The translations under genes were made by a program, and so were the position numbers. This document shows positions 54,449 through 64,000 of a stretch of DNA of 64,000 nt, piece by piece; positions within the stretch are counted from its first letter, which is position 1; each line of letters begins with the position of its first letter. Below the pieces are notes generated by a model. It saw only the letters and a program-made list of their open reading frames with translations, was not told the DNA's origin and made no database searches. The stretch lies in assembly GCA_020284085.1 (NCBI GenBank), contig JACEVL010000033.1, positions 442,501-506,500 on the forward strand. Reading direction: 5' to 3'. The DNA is from Aporrectodea caliginosa (Eukaryota; Annelida; Clitellata; Crassiclitellata; Lumbricidae).

Positions 54449-54740
54449 ACCGGGTTGCGGGTTCGAATCCACCTCAAGCCGCCGCGTAGGGACCCTGGGC
54501 AAGTCCTTCACTCGCAATTGCTCATGCGCTTCGGCGTGAAACTCCGATTCAGCGTCCGCGCTGTAGTCGGGAGCGCCTCTGAGTAGAAATCTTGAAGGGG
54601 CGCTATAACAAGTGCTCATACTATAGAATATATACTTTACATACATACTACATACATACATACATACATACATACATACATACATACATACATACATACA
54701 TCATACATACATGCATACATATACATACATACATACATAC
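54449..54740 (+). mobile_element. SINE-1, plus-strand copy with (ATAC)n tail
   Basis: B box GGGTTCGAATCCACCTCAAG, core CTGGGCAAGTCCTTCACTCG then CAATTGCTC, body GGCGTGAAACTCCGATTCAG. The hairpin GAGCGCCTCTGAGTAGAAAT then CTTGAAGGGGCGC follows, then TATAACAAGTGCTCATAC and ATAC repeats to 54740. The A-box half of the head is replaced by unrelated sequence. Confidence 0.9.
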
Positions 54741-55460
54741 TGGTTCTAAACTGGATCGTTTTGATAACATATTGCCCAATCACATAGTTTATTATTTAAA
54801 GTTGGTAGAGGCCCATCTTATCAGTCTCTCTGCTCTATGTTAATCTGATCAGTGATCAGTGATGATCATCTGTTTGGGTAACTGGTGCCTTTGTGCAGAT
54901 TAACTAAGTGTTGTTATTGGTGGCAAAGGTGTAACAATTAATAAGGCAATTAGGAATGTGAAAAGCAGTTTCGAAACCCGTTCAATGAAACCGAGATATT
55001 CAAAGTTAAACGTAAAATGTGTTCAAATTAGTGTTTTACTTCTCTATAGTTTCCAGGTGATACGCTGCTGTGCTGTAATAGTTTTTCAGCCATGTGATAT
55101 GTTCATTGAGACGCTACAGTTACAGTGTTTCTTACCTTTCTTTAATTTTAGCCAACTCACAGTTCAGCTTCACATGTTCCGTCGCATTCTGCAGAAACTT
55201 CGTCAGGTGGTGGGTGATCTCTCATCTTCGAACCCAGTCCCATAAGCAGTCAGTTCGTGTTGTGCAACGTCGGAGAGTTTTCGTGAAGTTTTTCGGCTCA
55301 GGACACGTCGAGTAAGGTAGGATATGATCGTGTAATCAGCAAAGAAATGACATGCCTGTCTGAGACTTCGATGGACACTGTTTTTGCTCTTCTGGCGTAG
55401 GGTTAGAATCCACGTAGCTGAGGGCTGTCCTTAATAGATATGTCTAACATAATTATTAGT
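54741..55460. other. Intergenic DNA, no gene recognised
   Basis: Plus frames at 54958-55245 and 55094-55315 have no recognisable domain. Complex sequence. Confidence 0.4.
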
Positions 55461-55464
55461 TACT

Positions 55465-55535
55465 TCCTCAGCTATAATAAATTTACTGACCGTAAATTGT
55501 CAGTGGGAAGATCAGCCGGCGAGAGAAAGGAGTGA
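55465..55535 (+). mobile_element. SINE-2 fragment
   Basis: CCTCAGCTATAATAAATTTA, CTGACCGTAAATTGTCAGTG, GGAAGATCAGCCGGCGAGAG. Short internal piece only. Confidence 0.6.
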
Positions 55536-55769
55536 CAACCGGATATCGAATGCCCGCGAACATGTCTCAGTGGCGTACAGTCGGCTTTTCATTTCGCTTG
55601 TGATGACGTTTGTAATAAGGCTTGGCGTTGTAATTGTAAATGTGACTGAACATTTATATAGCGCCGCTATCAGAGCGAAACATGAGGGACGCTCTTTATG
55701 CTAGCCTATGTGATGATGGATGTCATTAAGACCTAAACTTTTACACCAGTTAAATAGCAGAACAATTGT

Positions 55770-56225
55770 ATTGTATTGTATTTATAAATGTATAAAGCGC
55801 CTCTCACAGTGAACACCAATCAGAGGCGCTTCCAGTGCGAAAGACACCGAGCGTAGCACAGTAACACGAACAATGCACAGTAAAGTAGAAGGGTCACCAG
55901 CGGCAATCCGATGCGCACAAGTGGAATCAACCAACGGATTCTCATCAACAAAACACTAGATTACAGTATGTGTCGCTTAATATAGCGCCTTTGAGTCTGC
56001 TACCTCACATGACTATTTAGCTCGTCTAATTGTTTAAGTCCGTTTTAAGATAATTTGAAAGTGTTTGCTGAAGAGGATTAAATGCAACAGCACGTACATA
56101 CAGCGGAAGAGTGTTCCAAGAGGAAGATCCGAGACATGAGATGACACAGTCGACTCAAGTTGATGGACGGAAGCGCTGCACCTGCATGGCTTCACGAGCA
56201 GCTGAGCGCAACGATCGCTGACCTG
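55770..56225 (-). mobile_element. LINE-C (CR1-like) 3' end with (ACAAT)n tail
   Basis: A minus-strand frame near 56130-56030 reads SSSWNTLPLYVRAVAFNPLQ then QTLSNYLKTDL. This is the WNxLP...VR...F...LK pattern of CR1/jockey-like ORF2 C-termini. Further 3' come the hairpin AGCGCCTCTGATTGG...CTGTGAGAGGCGC (55830-55797), TTTATACATTTATAA and an ACAAT tail (55768-55790). Confidence 0.8.
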
Positions 56226-56566
56226 CTTGAACTTACATGTATTTAGGCTATGTCAAGGCGTGCCGACAAATCCTTAATAGTGCAATAGTGCATCCATTAG
56301 GCCTATATGTAGCTTAACCCCTTTTATAATGACAAGCTGTAATAAATAGTCGCTATGTCACGGTAACGTAAAGTGTCCATTTATATTGCATGAATTTTAC
56401 AAAAAATCAACGTCCTTGCGACAAAAGGAAACCAAACAAGGCTCCATCGCAGGGGAATCTTGTACTTTATTCTTTTCTGTAATGATACTGCAACCTGTCA
56501 TAACGTGTAATAATATTAATCTTCGTGGGTTTCCTGTGTTTCTTTAGGTACCGGTGCGGCGACTGA

Positions 56567-56700
56567 GGTGAAATGGGATGGGTGTGACGAGATTGAGGCG
56601 AGAAGGGATGGGTGTGACGAGACTGAGGCGAGATTGATGGGTGTGACGAGATTGAGGCGAGATTGATAGGTGTGACGAGACTGAGGCGAGATTGATGGTA
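56567..56700. repeat. ~29-bp minisatellite
   Basis: Four to five units of GGTGTGACGAGATTGAGGCG followed by AGATTGATG. Confidence 0.9.
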
Positions 56701-56861
56701 GTGGTGATTGCTCTGTGGCTCTGTCTTGTTTCGTTGTTATGTATTAGGAGTTTATTTGTTGTCGTCCTGGCGGGCCTCTGGCGTGGCGCAAGCCCCTTTA
56801 TTATTACTTTTGAATTTGTTTTTTATTTTCTTAATTTTGTATTGTCTTGCCGATGAGCCGA

Positions 56862-56917
56862 GGGATGAGAATGAGGATGAGAGTGGGGGTTAGGTTAGAA
56901 GAAAGACGGGGCAGAGG
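56862..56917. repeat. GATGAGAATGAGG/AGAAAGACGGGGCAGAGG minisatellite unit
   Basis: A ~54-bp unit also found at 57773-57885 and 62804-62895. Its GGCAGAGG is the target site of the adjoining hAT-like element. Confidence 0.85.
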
Positions 56918-57772
56918 CAGTGGCGTAACTTCATATTCTGGGCCCCCCTGCAAGATTTTCAAAATGGGCCCCCTCCATACAGCCGATGACAATCTGATAG
57001 ACAATTTTATGTTTCAAATTATCGACTCACTTTTGAGGCATACATTTTAATGATTTTAATTTATGATATTTTATTTTATTATTAATTTGTAATCTTATGC
57101 CACAACTAAAAATTGTTTTCGATTTGCATTAAAATTGATTAAAATGAGTCAATTTTACATCGTTTTTTAAGTTCGTTTTGTAAATCCTTCTTTTTCCGTC
57201 GTTTAGCTGCTCCACTTAGAGGCTTGCTAGCCATCATTAGTACAATTTTTTATTTTTAAATCTTAAATTTTGTATTGTAATCCGATCTAATGTTTTGTTG
57301 TTATATAATTTAAAAAAATAGTAATAATAATTTTACATTTTTATATTATTAAAAACTATTTTATTAATCTATTTAAACAAACTTTTTAAATAAATATCAA
57401 CAACGATGGCCGACGGAAACTTGGCAATGAGACTAATGACGTCAGCATAAATCAAAGACGAAAAGTGAAACTAATTGAGTGAATTAACTGCAAATTTCAA
57501 CGTCATCTGGCGATTATAGTTTGCCTTCGAGTCACTGCTCACTAGCTTAAATCAAAGCCTAGAAAAATATGCGCCGACCGCGCATCAATAGTAATATTCC
57601 ACATCATCTGCCTGCCTGCATGATTTATTGATTTTACAAGGCTAAGGAGTTTACAAGGAGTTTCGGTTTCCGGCTTTCTGCTGTGCATTTATTAATTAAA
57701 ATAGTTCATTTTTTCAGGTTTGAAAATGGGCCCCCTTTTACCTGGGCCCCCCCGCAGTTGCGGGCCCTGCGG
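56918..57772 (+). mobile_element. hAT-like element E, copy A (right end replaced)
   Basis: Begins CAGTGGCGTAACTTCATATT, preceded by GGCAGAGG. Nearly identical throughout to copy B (61927-62803). At the right it stops at GCGGGCCCTGCGG and is joined to minisatellite TTAGAAGAAAGACGGGGCAG, lacking the last ~19 bp including the inverted repeat. No transposase frame inside. Confidence 0.85.
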
Positions 57773-58018
57773 TTAGAAGAAAGACGGGGCAGAGGGATGA
57801 GAATGAGGATGAGAGAGGGGGCTAGGTTAGAAGAAAGACGGGGCAGAGGGATTAGAATGAGGATGAGAGGGAATCGAGGCATGGCAACCAACCACAGTAG
57901 AATCCGACAGAAAATCTACTTTATGAAGATAAAGATCACCCGAAGGTAAATCGGAAGTTTATTGTATGCAAGAGCTGATGAGATCAAATGCTAATTATTT
58001 TATTATTCTAGTCTAGTA

Positions 58019-58088
58019 GGTATACACTGATATGAACTTTGAGATGGACTCGTATGAGTCCATCTCAAAGTTCATATCAGTGTATACC
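58019..58088. repeat. Perfect 33-bp-arm palindrome (4-nt spacer)
   Basis: Left arm starts GGTATACACTGATATGAACT; the right arm is its exact reverse complement; the spacer is GTAT. The equivalent place in copy B holds two 43-bp direct repeats instead. Confidence 0.95.
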
Positions 58089-58199
58089 TTTGAGATGTGT
58101 CTCTCTACAAAATCACTCTGTTCCTCTGTCTCTGTGTGTGTGTGTGTCTGTCTGTCTATGTGTTTCCTTTGTTTCTGTCTCTGTCTATGTCTGTCTGTC

Positions 58200-58363
<164 letters not shown>

Positions 58364-58621
58364 CTGTAATTAAAGTATTGACGTCTAGCACGCTAATCTA
58401 ATATTATTCATTCATTCATTCATTTATTCTCTGTCTCCTTGTCTGACTCTGTCACTGTCTCTCCCAGTCTCTGTCTTCTGTCACTCTGTATCTCTCTTTC
58501 TCTCGACATAATATATATGTAAGGCTGAGATACGTGTAACCGTGGTCACTGGTCCATTTAGCAAGGCTATACTAGACGGTCTTTCGGTTTGTCGGCAGTC
58601 CATTTAGTACTGTTCAGTAGA

Positions 58622-58850
58622 GGAGCGGCAGAAACAGGAATGAAGAGAGGATTTCTCCAGAAGGCACATGCTTTGTCACATTAGGGAGCAGATGTTCTGC
58701 GAGTAATAGGTAAGTTTGCAACAAAGAGGAATGTGTCATTCGACTAACTTCTACACTTTTTTGCAGTGATCTGCAACGAAAAGAAGATGACGACGATCAG
58801 ACAAGTGCAATCATCCAATCGAGGTGTGAATGGCCAACTTCATTTTCTCA
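58622..58850 (+). other. Candidate spliced transcript with 57-bp intron, copy A
   Basis: AATAG|GTAAGT (donor 58710), branch-like CTAAC (58744-58748) and CTTTTTTGCAG (acceptor 58766) outline a 57-bp intron. Joining the flanks keeps one frame open for about 70 codons, from RSGRNRNEERISPEGTCFVT before the intron to DLQRKEDDDQTSAIIQSRCE and a stop after it. There is no upstream ATG and a TAG immediately precedes the frame. Coding status is therefore doubtful and it may be a non-coding RNA. The same arrangement exists in copy B. Confidence 0.35.
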
Positions 58851-59179
58851 GCATCGGCATATGTGGAAAACGCTTCAGCCAAACAGTTGACACTTTTAAT
58901 CGACCCGTCCGACCTAAAGATACACTATCAAAATAAGATGGAAAAAGATGATGATCTGCTCTGAGTAATTCTTGAACTAGAGTGGACTTTTGAGATGGCT
59001 TCAGGAACAATTCGACTACTTGATGTAGACTATCCATGAATCAACGTTCTTTGTCCAAAAATATCGACCATTATTGAATTGCTGTGTTGTTCGTTGTAAA
59101 ATTACAGTCTCTTTCCTAAATGTCACAGGTTGATATCGGCCGTTATATATCCAGCAGAAGAGCGGTACCTTCATGGTCA

Positions 59180-59400
59180 AGTCTGGTGGCGCGTTGGATA
59201 ACATCTGGCGAAGAGTGCGAGAGGTACCGAGCTCGAGCCCCGTTAGGGCGGATTTGCTTTGTAGGCTGCTATTAGCGCCGTTGTATTGCAGGCTGTCTGT
59301 TCTGTTAGTAGTTAAGATTGTTTCAATTGCATAACATGTAAATGTACAGCGCAGTGCGTTTGTCAGGCGCTAAATTAAAGAAAAGATATTATTATTATTA
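59180..59400 (+). mobile_element. SINE-4 with tRNA-like head and (ATT)n tail
   Basis: Head GTGGCGCGTTGGATAACATC, B box AGCTCGAGCCCCGTTAGGG. The body GTAGGCTGCTATTAGCGCCG then TTGTATTGCAGGC is followed by AATTAAAGAAAAGATATTAT. An inverted copy is 300 bp away. Confidence 0.8.
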
Positions 59401-59574
59401 CATAGCTTATTCTCATCCGTTTGCGATAAACATAATATGCATAATTATATGGAATCATGGAATGTAATTTGCAATGGTGAACAAACACACCTTTTTCTTT
59501 TAACTTGTTATGCTAGAAAAGTCTAATCTATTTGTTCATGTTTTGTTTTTGTTCATCCTAATATACAGGGGATA

Positions 59575-59640
59575 TGTTTCTGTAGCCTATAATGTCGTCA
59601 ACGGCCTTTGATGTCATAGGACGACGTTAAACTTTGACAT
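59575..59640 (+). mobile_element. GTTAAAC-tailed repeat, second type, weak copy
   Basis: ATGTCGTCAACGGCCTTTGA, TGTCATAGGACGACGTTAAA. Lies between the two SINE-4 copies. Confidence 0.45.
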
Positions 59641-59689
59641 AATAATAATTTTTATGCACATTTTACGCAGAGGAGCTGTAATAAATAAA

Positions 59690-59900
59690 AATAATAATAA
59701 TTTTCTTTATTAATTCAAACCGACAAACGCAGTGTGATTACAGTGTACAGTTATGCAATTGAAACAATCTTAACTACTAACAGAACAGACGGCCTGCAAT
59801 ACAACGGCGCTAATAGCAGCCTACAAAAGCATATCCGCCCTACGGGGGCTCGAACTCGATACCTCTTGCTCTCTGTGCCAGATATTATCCAATACGCAAC
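59690..59900 (-). mobile_element. SINE-4, inverted copy
   Basis: Minus strand: GCGTATTGGATAATATCTGG, GTTCGAGCCCCCGTAGGGCG, GTAGGCTGCTATTAGCGCCG and TTGTTTCAATTGCATAACTG match 59180-59400. Confidence 0.8.
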
Positions 59901-60650
59901 TGTTCAAACTAATTTCTGTCGACGGTAACGGCCATTGTTGTCGCCATGTAGGCCTACTCAGCGTTAAAGCGTTTACTCAATTTTAACTCAATGATGGCAG
60001 CAAAGCATTAAAATTTGCAACAAAAGAAAATGTAGTCCCTAAGTCATTGTCTGCTATGAATGAACATGGCGAAAATATTATTTTGCTGCTTTTAGATATT
60101 TTTATTTAGATTTTACTTTAAATGTAAATTTCAACTTTCTCAAATACTGAGAAGCGATATGACAACTGGTCAGGCTGGTGTCCGGCACCCTGTTAATCTA
60201 GGAAATTTTTACCGACAAGGCATTCCGGTCTTCAAAGAAGCGGAACGTCGTTCCGGTACCGTTTCGGTCACAACCGATCCTGGAGTATTCCCAATCTAAA
60301 AATTATTGGGGGCATAGTAACTCGTAATCTCACAGGGGAGTTAAGCTTGACGCCTGTGCAGATCTCTTAGTATTTGAATGCATCACTTAATTGAATCGTC
60401 TGTTAATCTTCTGCCTTTTGTAATGCTTGATGGAAAACAGAAAACCTCTTCAGTAGGCGCTACTCCAGAGTTTAGGATGCATGTCTGTTACGCCACCTAC
60501 CGAATGGCACAATTCTTACGTCTATGGCAAATATTGGAATTGTTCCGCGACCTGGCGAATAGTATTTCTGTTACAAAGTGGGCGATTTAGTTCAGAAACA
60601 AAACTATCTTTCGCCAGATGGCTCAAAAGGACCTCGAAAGAAGAAGAGTT
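59901..60650. other. Intergenic DNA, no gene seen
   Basis: Complex sequence. One TAGGCCTA lies at 59949-59956. Confidence 0.4.
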
Positions 60651-60912
60651 AGCCCTGAGGCAGCCATTAGATGAAGTGTTAGCGACTTCATTTCTTAGCC
60701 TCCGGTTATATGAGGGGCGGATGGCATGAGTCCTCTCCTTCGCCAAATCTCTATCTTCCACCGACAGTGTACAGTCAGTATAATGACTATAACTGGGTTG
60801 AAAGCTAGGGGGTGCATGTAGAGCAGAAATCTCGGAAAGAAATTTCTGGGGATATGAAGCCCCAACCTCTAGAATGACACGCTAGCCACTACACTATCGA
60901 GCACCCGTTGCA
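60650..60912 (-). mobile_element. SINE-2 with tRNA-like head
   Basis: Minus strand: CGGGTGCTCGATAGTGTAGT then GGCTAGCGTGTCATTCTAGA as the head, body CAACCCAGTTATAGTCATTA and ACTGTACACTGTCGGTGGAA, 3' end AAGTCGCTAACACTTCATCT then GGCTGCCTCAGGGC. Confidence 0.8.
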
Positions 60913-61926
60913 ACGGTTGGGAGATGTTGCTCAATAATTCAGCATAACAGAAGGGCGAAAGAGGGGGCAGAGGCAATTTCCCCAGGCACAGCATGCACAC
61001 AAAGAGGCCATAAATTAGCTTTCTGTGACACACAGTACTATGAAAAGAACGATTAAAAGTCAACAAGAAAATTTAAAAGGCGCATGTCATCAACTCTTGC
61101 CCCCGGGCGCTGAACCCTTCGTTACGCCACTGTGCTCCAGCGCTGTTTAGACATATTACGATTTACGAGTAATGGCATATAATGTTTCTGATAGATAGTC
61201 GCGCATGCTCAAAAGTCAAAACAGATAATTTAGGTCCCAGGAAACTTTCCATTGATGCTTCGTGCACGAAGCTAAAGCTGTAATATATATATTTCAACTG
61301 TGCGCTAGTTTGCGGCCATTCGATAGATGGCGAAATACGTTACATAAAGAAGTTACTTGCCGCTGGAAAAGAGCCCGTAATATAATTTTATACAATGTCC
61401 GTATACCCCAAATCATATAGAATAATGTGGCCAGCAAATTTATGGTGTCCAAACATTACCGTTATCCACTTGCGTTTGTACGATTTTCTGAAAGTAACCT
61501 ATTGCTGGGCGCAGGAATACCACCCTTCCTCACCACTCAACCTATATGCGTCTAGGCTATTGGCCTGCTCCTAGATTACCGACACTTATCACTTTCCCAG
61601 AACAACGTTGCCGAAATTGCTAATTAAAAATGTAAATGACCGACTCAACTGCTGCCGTACTGAAATGAAGTAAGTATCTTCTTTGCACCGTCGTTCCTCC
61701 CTTCGGTCCTCGGCCGTAGTTGGTTAGTTGTCCGCAGGTGCGCGTACTTCTACAGCCCAGTCTAGGAGTTTCGCTATTGTTGGTCCCCAATAGCTGGAAC
61801 CAGATACCTCAGTCCCTCAGGACTGACCTTTTCTATTTCTTTTGACCAGTTTCGCGCAAGCGCCTGAAAACCTCCTTTACCAGTGAAGAGACTGGCTCGG
61901 ATCGGAGCGACTCTGTTCGGGGCAAC
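60913..61926. other. Intergenic DNA with one hAT-like right end
   Basis: Ends ...CCCTTCGTTACGCCACTG at 61132, the reverse complement of CAGTGGCGTAACG, the terminus type of element E. Its left partner was not identified. No gene. Confidence 0.4.
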
Positions 61927-62803
61927 CAGTGGCGTAACTTCATATTCTGGGCCCCCTGCAAGATTTTCAAAATGGGCCCCCCTCCATACAGCCGATGACA
62001 ATCTGATAGACAATTTTATGTTTCAAATTATCGACTCACTTTTGAGGCATACATTTTAATGATTTTAATTTATGATATTTTATTTTATTATTAATTTGTA
62101 ATCTTATGCCACAACTAAAAATTGTTTTCGATTTGCATTAAAATTGATTAAATGAGTCAATTTTACATCGTTTTTTAAGTTCGTTTTGTAAATCCTTCTT
62201 TTTCCGTCGTTTAGCTGCTCCACTTAGAGGCTTGCTAGCCATCATTAGTACAATTTTTTATTTTTAAATCTTAAATTTTGTATTGTAATCCGATCTAATG
62301 TTTTGTTGTTATATAATTTAAAAAATAGTAATAATAATTTTACATTTTTATATTATTAAAAACTATTTTATTAATCTATTTAAACAAACTTTTTAAATAA
62401 ATATCAACAACGATGGCCGACGGAAACTTGGCAATGAGACTAATGACGTCAGCATAAATCAAAGACGAAAAGTGAAACTAATTGAGTGAATTAACTGCAA
62501 ATTTCAACGTCATCTGGCGATTATAGTTTGCCTTCGAGTCACTGCTCACTAGCTTAAATCAAAGCCTAGAAAAATATGCGCCGACCGCGCATCAATAGTA
62601 ATATAATATTCCACATCATCTGCCTGCCTGCATGATTTATTGATTTTACAAGGCTAAGGAGTTTACAAGGAGTTTCGGTTTCCGGCTTTCTGCTGTGCAT
62701 TTATTAATTAAAATAGTTCATTTTTTCAGGTTTGAAAATGGGCCCCCTTTTACCTGGGCCCCCCCGCAGTTGCGGGCCCTGCGGGCCCATAGTTACGCTA
62801 CTG
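61927..62803 (+). mobile_element. hAT-like element E, copy B (both ends intact)
   Basis: 877 bp, from CAGTGGCGTAACTTC to TAGTTACGCTACTG, with imperfect terminal inverted repeats CAGTRGCGTAACT. The right flank GGCAGAGG equals copy A's left flank, while the left flank is GGGGCAAC. No transposase frame, so non-autonomous. Confidence 0.88.
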
Positions 62804-63040
62804 GGCAGAGGGATGAGAATGAGGATGAGAGAGGGGGCTAGGTTAGAAGAAAGACGGGGCAGAGGGATTAGAATGAGGATGAGAGGGAATCGAGGCATGG
62901 CAACCAACCACAGTAGAATCCGACAGAAAATCTACTTTATGAAGATAAAGATCACCCGAAGGTAAATCGGAAGTTTATTGTATGCAAGAGCTGATGAGAT
63001 CAAATGCTAATTATTTTATTATTCTAGTCTAGTAGGTATA

Positions 63041-63126
63041 CACTGATATGGACTTTGAGATGGACTCATACGAAATGCTCTATCACTGATATGAACTTTC
63101 AGATGGACTCATACGAAATGTTCTGT
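63041..63126 (+). repeat. Two 43-bp direct repeats
   Basis: CACTGATATGGACTTTGAGA... and CACTGATATGAACTTTCAGA..., each ending CATACGAAATG plus seven bases. They occupy the place of the palindrome in copy A. Confidence 0.9.
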
Positions 63127-63222
63127 CCCTCTGTCTCTGTGTGTGTGTCTGTCTGTACTCATGTGTTTCCTTTGTTTCTGTCTCTGTCTCTGTCTGTCTG
63201 TCTCTGTCTGTCTGTTTCTCTG

Positions 63223-63351
<129 letters not shown>

Positions 63352-63624
63352 CTGTAATTAAAGTATTGACGTCTAGCACGCTAATCTAATATTATTCTTT
63401 CATTCATTCATTTATTCTCTGTCTCCTTGTCTGACTCTGTCACTGTCTCTCCCAGTCTCTGTCTTCTGTCACTCTGTATCTCTCTTTCTCTCGACATAAT
63501 ATATATGTAAGGCTGAGATACGTGTAACCGTGGTCAGTGGTCACTGGTCCATTTAGCAAGGCTATACCTATACTAGACGGTCTTTCGGTTTGTCGGCAGT
63601 CCATTTAGTACTGTTCAGTAGAGG

Positions 63625-63850
63625 AGCGGCAGAAACAGGAATGAAGAGAGGATTTCTCCAGAAGGCACATGCTTTGTCACATTAGGGAGCAGATGTTCTG
63701 CGTGTAATAGGTAAGTTTGCAACAAAGAGGAATGTGTCATGCGACTAACTTCTACACGTTTTTTGCAGAGATCTGCAACGAAAAGAAGATGACGACGATC
63801 AGACAAGTGCAATCATCCAATCGAGGTGTGAATGGCCAACTTCATTTTCT
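63625..63850 (+). other. Candidate spliced transcript with 58-bp intron, copy B
   Basis: Same donor (63711), CTAAC branch-like site and TTTTTTGCAG acceptor (ending 63768) as copy A. Spliced frame open as in copy A with a few substitutions. Confidence 0.35.
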
Positions 63851-64000
63851 CAGCATCGGCATATGTGGAAAACGCTTCAGCCAAACAGTTGACACTTTTA
63901 ATCTACCCGTCCGACCTAAAGATACACTATCAAAATAAGATGGAAAAAGATGATGATCTGCTCTGAGTAATTCTTGAACTAGAGTGGACTTTTGAGATGG

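Noticed and set aside
58840..59204. Two adjoining minus-strand frames (58840-59037 and 59016-59204) as a split transposase
   Set aside because: They sit opposite the duplicated cassette, have no transposase motif I recognise, and the second overlaps a SINE start.

Overview
This window looks like nuclear DNA from an invertebrate animal. A protostome is most likely, perhaps a lophotrochozoan such as a mollusc, annelid or brachiopod. The reasons are an innexin gap-junction gene, a Spalt/SALL-type zinc-finger gene split by ordinary GT-AG introns, many tRNA-derived SINEs and non-LTR retrotransposon ends, several families of DNA transposon, and very abundant microsatellites. I see no prokaryotic operon, CRISPR array, rRNA gene or convincing functional tRNA gene. 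The species cannot be named from the sequence alone.

Layout. 1-6600: AT-rich intergenic DNA, tandem repeats, and a 1.28 kb non-autonomous hAT-like element with a perfect 8-bp target duplication (2378-3654). 6628-7866 (+): a complete single-exon innexin, bracketed by two direct copies of a ~170-bp repeat. 8-14 kb: mostly non-coding. 15200-23592 (-): the last two exons of a spalt/sall-like transcription factor (22396-23592 and 15200-18159). They are joined in phase across a 4.2 kb intron full of microsatellites, a SINE, a LINE end and one clean unique block. The 5' exon or exons are not identified and probably lie above 23.6 kb or outside the window. 24-64 kb: gene-poor DNA built of microsatellites and transposable elements. 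These include an internally deleted Tc1/mariner-like element (26036-26655), a second hAT-like element with target duplication (39919-40567), a piggyBac-like MITE (47494-48449), a CACTA-like foldback element (49245-50235), a hAT transposase C-terminus (50486-50677), a homogeneous 32-bp satellite (51574-52344), and a >2 kb direct duplication (56918-59001 and 61927-64000) whose edge coincides with a hAT-like terminus.

Two themes stand out. First, the sall gene is unusual: the expected first SAL finger pair is absent from the visible exons, the third finger of the central cluster has lost two zinc ligands, and both exons contain in-frame coding minisatellites. Second, many retroelement 3' ends, from LINEs and tRNA-SINEs alike, share a terminal stem-loop of the form GCGCCTC-loop-GAGGCGC, with wobble and compensatory changes between copies. 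This suggests a common reverse-transcriptase recognition hairpin. SINEs with different heads or tails also share a ~30-bp core. Only the innexin and the two sall exons are confident protein-coding genes.
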